This document shows, one piece after another, positions 60,301 through 64,000 of a DNA stretch of 64,000 nt (positions are counted from its first letter, which is position 1; each line of letters starts with the position of its first letter). A program made the position numbers and the translations under genes. The stretch comes from WGMI01 sp041739275. GTDB taxonomy: Bacteria > Bacteroidota > Bacteroidia > Flavobacteriales > Schleiferiaceae. The stretch is from contig JBGSOF010000022.1 of assembly GCA_041739275.1 (NCBI GenBank), positions 42,094-106,093 on the forward strand. Reading direction: 5' to 3'. The notes under the pieces are model-generated. The model worked only from the letters and a program-made list of their open reading frames with translations. It did not search any database and was not told the DNA's origin.

Positions 60301-63300
60301 CCAAGACAAGGTGGCTGCATTCGAGGTAATGCCCGTCGCGGTCAATGCCGTCGGGAACGGACAAGCTGCGGCCGGGTTGACTTTGAAATCATCCACGTAT
60401 ACATCAGGACCAAAACCTGAGTTGCCCACAAAGCGGAACTGAACCGTGTCTCCCAGGAACTGAGATGGAATGAAAATCAGTTCTTGAATGAAGCTGGCAT
60501 CCGGAGCCGGGGCCGTGTTGGTTGCACCCGGGGTGGTAAAGCTCGGACCGATGAGATCTTTGATCGTCAACCAGTTGCCTGAACCTGCCGATGATACTTG
60601 GAGCAACAATTGATCCAAGGGATAGGTGGTGCTGTAGAGGTGAGACCAACGAAACTCCACCTGACTGTTGCCGGAGGGCAAGGCAATAGGCTCTGTAGTG
60701 GCCAAGGCATTGTTGCCCGATGTCCAACTCCAGAAATTAAACTCCATATAATCTGAAGCGGCCTGAGCAACGGTCTGAGTTCCCCCGGTGAGATTCCAGC
60801 ACAGCGGAGGCCAAGTGTCAAAATCGCGGGTGTAGGGAACCGATGCCGTCACGCACTGCATGGTGAAGCTGACCGGACCGACGTAGTTGGACGTGTCGAT
60901 TCCGTTCGGGCAGAGTTCGCGAACATAATACTGATAAGCGCTTGAGGGTGTGAGCCCCGTCAGAACGAGGGTGTCGTTTGAGGAAACCACAGAGGTTCCT
61001 GTCCCGGGGGCAAAACCCACTGAGCCGTATTCAACAAACCACGTACTCGCGCCGAGCGCACCCGGAGACCAATAAAGAGATGCGTTGGTCGCCGTGGTGC
61101 CCAGAACTCCCAACAATTGGGGGTTTGGGCAAGCCGGAGGGTTGGTTATGCTGATGTCGTCTAAAGAAATATCCCCGGTAAACGACGTCCCACGTCGACC
61201 CGCAAAGCGAACGCGAATAGTATCTCCATAGTTACCCAAGGAAAGGGTCGCATTAATCCAAGGTGCACCACCGCTCGTTTGCTGCTGGCCGAAAATCGAC
61301 CAAGCGTTGAGATCCCACTGGCCCGTCGCATTGTCGAAAACGTCGACACGAAGGGTATCCATGGTCGCTCCATACATATGATAGAAGAAGCTCAACTGCG
61401 GATTGGTCAAAGACGAGGTGACAATTTCGGGGCTCGTGAAGAATGCCACGTTGCCTATTCCACCAGATGAGGTTTCGAGGAAGACATACATTCCACCTAC
61501 CGTACTTGGCGTGGTATTGTCGAAGAAAGGGCCTGTTGCCAGAGAGTTCTCATTTGCCCCTGTGGCATCTTCGGTTTCCCAGCGAACACCCGTTCCTCCG
61601 GCTCCGAGCTGCCAACAATTGCTCAAGGTGAGCGGAGTGGGTTGTGTGCCGATCAAGCCAGGGGCTATGCCCGTAAAACCGGTGGTGTACGGGGCAACAA
61701 TCGGTGCGCACAAAGTGGCGAAATTGAAAGGTCCTGCCCAAGTCGAGACATCGCCGACACCGCAACTGTCTTGAAGCCAGATGGTGTAGACCGTGGCCGC
61801 CGTGAGTCCGGTAAGGCTGATGGAATTCTGGGTGGTGCTTTGAACCGTTCCGGTCGCAGGGGTTGTTCCCGCTAATCCCCAAACATAATTGGTATTGGGA
61901 GCGCCCGAAAGGAAGTTAATGGAAGCGGTAAAGGCTGTTGGAGCGATGTTGACATTGCTCGGAGCCGGGCAACTCACCGTCGTGCAGAAGGTGAACGGAC
62001 CGGACCAAGTGCTCTGGCCGCTTCCGCCACAATTGTTCTGCACATAATAATCGTAACAAGTCAAAGGTGTCAAGCCCGAGACGCTCAGGGTGTCGTTGGT
62101 CGAAACAACCAAGGTTCCTTGACCCTGTGTAAAGCCTTGAGGGCCATATTCTACGTTAAAAGACGTTCCTGTCGAAGTCCAAGTGAGGTTGGCCACATAA
62201 CCAAAGACCCCCGCGGTTCCCAAACCCGTGGGATCGCCGCAGGCCGGAGGAACCCTTACTTCAAAATTGTCGACGAAAAAGTCCGAAAACGGATTGGTGG
62301 CCACATTCGATTTGTCGTAGATGCCGATCCGAACCACTCCGCTATAACCTGCCAAAGAAGCTGAATAGGTCGAAGCTTGAGCACCGGGAGCGTTGGCCTG
62401 AGTAATCATGGTCAGAGTGTTCGAACGATTCCAAGTGGCGCCGTTATCGGTAGAAATCACGACAATCGTGGAGTCGTCGGCGCCCCAAAGCCCGGCACCC
62501 GTAGCTCCCGATGCCGTCAAAGCCGCCTCAAATCGAACTTCGTAGTTGTTACCCGTGCCCAAATCAATCGGAGGCGATTGAATCCATTCCGTGTAAAGCG
62601 TGGCCGAGTTAAAGCGCGTGATGCGATAAGCCCCGGTGGTGCCGTTATTGGCAAATCCATCTTGCGCCCAGTTCGAGGTCGTTGTACTCGTGAATACCGT
62701 AGGGTTCTGCAGATTTCCATCGGCTTCGTTCCAACGCGTACCGGGCGTCGTGCTCGTGGCAGAGCTGAAGTCGTGGAGGTAGTAGGGAACAATGGCCGTG
62801 ATGAACGAGAAAGGTCCCGCCCATGGTGATTGCTGCCCACCACCGCACAGGGTGCGAACGTAGTAATCATAAGTTGTGTTGCCGGTCAAACCGCTCACCG
62901 ATAAACTGTTCGTTCCTGAAGTAGTGGTCGTGCCCGTACCCTGTCCAAATCCGGCCGGGCCGTATTCGATGGCAAAACTGCTGCCCGTGGAGAACCAGTT
63001 GAGATCGGCCGAAGTACCCGTGATGTTTGTCGCCGTCAGAGAAGTAGGATCAGGACAAGACGGAGGGGTTCTCACCTCAAAATTGTCGACGAACAAATCG
63101 ACCGATGGGGTCGTGCTGGCGTTCGATTTGGCATACAATCCGAGCTTGACTACACCATTGTAGCCCGAAAGCGAGAAAACAAAATTGGTTCCGGTGTTGC
63201 TGATGCCGTTGCCATTGGTGATTACTCCCACAATATTGTTGCGCTCCCAAGTAACCCCATTGTCTGTCGAAATGACCAGAGCGAGCGTATCGTCGACTCC

Positions 63301-64000
63301 GAGTACCCCAGGCCCTGTTCCGCCCGCAGCCGTCACGGCCGCATCAAAGCGTACTTCGTAATTGTTGCCCGAACCCAGATCTATCGAAGGTGAAATGATC
63401 CACTCGGTGTACAGGGTAGTCGAAGAGAACTTCTGAATGCGATAAGCCCCTGTGGTTCCGTTGTTGGCGAATCCATCTTGGATCCACGTAGAAGTCGTGG
63501 CACTGGTAAAGGTGGTGGGATTCTGCAAATTGCCATCGGCTTCGTTCCATCCCGTTCCCGGTTGGGTGGTGGTGGCCGTCGAAAAATTGTGAAGGTAATA
63601 GGGTACGACAGCCGTAGTGAAGGTATACGGACCTGCCCATGGCGAAGTACCTGCTCCCCCACAGTTGTTCAGAACGTAAACGTCGTAGGTGGTGTTGCCC
63701 GAGAGCCCGCTGAGCCCCACCGTTGGGGCGTTTGACACTAAAAAGGTTCCGGTGCCCTGCTGAAAACCCGTAGGGCCATACTCGATGCTGAAATTGGTAC
63801 CCGCAGAAGTCCAACTGATGTCGGCTGTTGTACCTGTTATGTTGGAACCAATGAGGGTTACCGGGTCAGGACAAGCCGGGGGAACGCGCACTTCGAAATT
63901 GTCGACAAAGAAGTCAACCGATGGCGTCGTACTTGCATTGGATTTGGCGTACAATCCAAATTTGACCAATCCGCTAAAGCCGCTTACGGGAAACGTAAAT
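57364..64000 (-). CDS. Giant modular surface protein with type IX secretion sorting domain (5' part outside window)
   Basis: The frame is open through the right edge (at least 2,211 residues), so the N-terminus and signal peptide are missing. Two kinds of tandem unit are seen: a 272-residue unit repeated every 816 bp near 62.3-63.9 kb (FN3-like domain plus jelly-roll, GWNEADGNLQNPT), and a unit with a MAM-like domain (VRWETEDATGANENSLATG, GDISLDDIS) present three times around 58.7, 59.5 and 61.2 kb. FN3 and two PKD-like domains (YSWNFGDGSNGTG, YLWDFGNGTSATT) follow. The C-terminal 80 residues (SIFPNPTSDRFNV, GIYLLRIDNGKASVTRRI) form a type A T9SS sorting signal. Likely a secreted or surface adhesin-type protein. 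Confidence 0.93.
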   Translation of the reverse strand, partial: FTFPVSGFSGLVKFGLYAKSNASTTPSVDFFVDNFEVRVPPACPDPVTLIGSNITGTTADISWTSAGTNFSIEYGPTGFQQGTGTFLVSNAPTVGLSGLSGNTTYDVYVLNNCGGAGTSPWAGPYTFTTAVVPYYLHNFSTATTTQPGTGWNEADGNLQNPTTFTSATTSTWIQDGFANNGTTGAYRIQKFSSTTLYTEWIISPSIDLGSGNNYEVRFDAAVTAAGGTGPGVLGVDDTLALVISTDNGVTWERNNIVGVITNGNGISNTGTNFVFSLSGYNGVVKLGLYAKSNASTTPSVDLFVDNFEVRTPPSCPDPTSLTATNITGTSADLNWFSTGSSFAIEYGPAGFGQGTGTTTTSGTNSLSVSGLTGNTTYDYYVRTLCGGGQQSPWAGPFSFITAIVPYYLHDFSSATSTTPGTRWNEADGNLQNPTVFTSTTTSNWAQDGFANNGTTGAYRITRFNSATLYTEWIQSPPIDLGTGNNYEVRFEAALTASGATGAGLWGADDSTIVVISTDNGATWNRSNTLTMITQANAPGAQASTYSASLAGYSGVVRIGIYDKSNVATNPFSDFFVDNFEVRVPPACGDPTGLGTAGVFGYVANLTWTSTGTSFNVEYGPQGFTQGQGTLVVSTNDTLSVSGLTPLTCYDYYVQNNCGGSGQSTWSGPFTFCTTVSCPAPSNVNIAPTAFTASINFLSGAPNTNYVWGLAGTTPATGTVQSTTQNSISLTGLTAATVYTIWLQDSCGVGDVSTWAGPFNFATLCAPIVAPYTTGFTGIAPGLIGTQPTPLTLSNCWQLGAGGTGVRWETEDATGANENSLATGPFFDNTTPSTVGGMYVFLETSSGGIGNVAFFTSPEIVTSSLTNPQLSFFYHMYGATMDTLRVDVFDNATGQWDLNAWSIFGQQQTSGGAPWINATLSLGNYGDTIRVRFAGRRGTSFTGDISLDDISITNPPACPNPQLLGVLGTTATNASLYWSPGALGASTWFVEYGSVGFAPGTGTSVVSSNDTLVLTGLTPSSAYQYYVRELCPNGIDTSNYVGPVSFTMQCVTASVPYTRDFDTWPPLCWNLTGGTQTVAQAASDYMEFNFWSWTSGNNALATTEPIALPSGNSQVEFRWSHLYSTTYPLDQLLLQVSSAGSGNWLTIKDLIGPSFTTPGATNTAPAPDASFIQELIFIPSQFLGDTVQFRFVGNSGFGPDVYVDDFKVNPAAACPFPTALTATGITSNAATLSWTAGTPAATNWQVQYGPTGFVLGSGTLASTVASTYNATGLNASTAYQYYAREVCVGGLDTSNWAGPFGFSTLCGPVLAPYTLNFTGIAPGLIGTQPNPLPLSNCWELGAGGTGVRWETEDATGANENSLATGPFFDNTTPSTVGGMYVYLETSSGSTGNVAFVTSPEIITTALTSPELSFYYHMYGATMDTLRVDVWSNGVWDLNAWSIFGQQQTAGSDPWIRGSLNLSSYGDTIRVRFAGRRGTSFTGDISLDDISVDNAPACPAPSMLNASLITSNSASLSWTPGTILTTNWQVQYGLAGFALGSGTVQPATAASYSLTGLSASSAYEFYVREVCSGGLDTSNWVGPYGFSTLCGPVLAPYSATFTGVPAGLIGTQPNPLTLSNCWEMGAGGTGVRWETEDATGANENSLATGPFFDNTTPTTIGGMYVYLETSSGSAGNVAFITSPEIITTPLSNPELSFYYHMYGATMDTLRVDVWSNGVWDLNAWSIFGQQQTAGSAPWIQATLNLSSYTDTIRVRFAGRRGTSFTGDISLDDISVINSTASSCPPPSGIAVTGVCDTAFVTWAGQASSLVQYGTTGFVPGTGTVVSGSNGSATITGLSSGTSYDYWVADICPGTGDTTLYSGPFTFVQPSGPSASFTSSVNAGTVSFNASASTGAGQYSWNFGDGSNGTGMMTSHTYTATGSYSVTLTVTNSCGQTASVTQTVVIVSVSTCPQPSGLNAANVQCDRATLGWASLSGNSLVQWGPAGFTPGTGTVVNTNSPYVLMGLNPGTAYDFWVADICSSNGDTSVYSGPVSFTTPTAPLPFLNSVSWIQTGTTQFAAEITFTTNAGPSGVNYLWDFGNGTSATTANPVATYLQSGQYSVTLQLSNACGTYDTTFTIMATISLEESALGAAVSIFPNPTSDRFNVTIDQGDAARFQFTLTNALGQVLEQRDVNHRGGNSQVEFDLSAVAKGIYLLRIDNGKASVTRRIHKN

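Overview
The window looks like a chromosomal piece of a Bacteroidota bacterium, probably a flavobacterium or a relative of the Cryomorphaceae type. The evidence is a giant cell-surface protein with a type IX secretion C-terminal sorting domain, several TAnnTTTG -7 boxes, an eukaryote-type ProS, a PadR/PspC pair, a guaB-parvulin-MoxR gene block and a LolA/LptF-type envelope system. Most of the window is moderately GC-rich, tightly packed housekeeping DNA with many 4-base ATGA stop/start overlaps.

Layout: 0-1.3 kb holds the end of an ABC exporter, a REP-like repeat array and a REP-associated (Y1/HUH) transposase gene that carries REP-like palindromes inside its own reading frame. 1.3-5.9 kb holds two small minus-strand operons (DoxX/DinB/NRDE/ATP-grasp and DinB/NDH-2). 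6.6-14.7 kb is a six-gene minus-strand chain ftsK-lolA-lptF-glycosyltransferase-glycosyltransferase-ribB, whose RibB has a GTP-cyclohydrolase-II-like tail without the zinc cysteines. 14.8-28.3 kb holds a SRPBCC protein, a DPP III lipoprotein, proS, a surface lipoprotein with an outer-membrane protein, a large BNR-repeat protein and the padR/pspC pair. 28.3-48.1 kb holds mdh, glycosyltransferases, guaB with three parvulin-type proteins and MoxR, mtgA, a lone receiver domain, comEC, a SpoIID protein, lpxB, surE, a metallopeptidase, a CDGSH protein and a DEAD-box helicase, followed by a small membrane protein and rnpB (RNase P RNA).

The unusual part is 48.88-56.7 kb, directly upstream of rnpB. 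Eight copies (six full, one truncated, one remnant) of a roughly 201-bp repeat with 8-bp terminal inverted repeats (CAGTCGCT / AGCGACTG) lie in one orientation. They alternate with accessory gene modules, all on the plus strand: an unrecognised protein, an MNT/HEPN toxin-antitoxin pair, a BRO/DinD-like protein, and a symporter-acetyltransferase-amino acid racemase operon. Each module is followed within 12-77 bp by a repeat. This looks like a cassette array built on a long inverted-repeat-bounded element; no integrase or transposase for it is visible here.

From 56.8 kb ordinary sequence resumes with a DUF2027/Smr protein and a very large type IX-secreted adhesin-like protein (at least 2,211 residues, running off the right edge) built from duplicated FN3 plus MAM-like modules.
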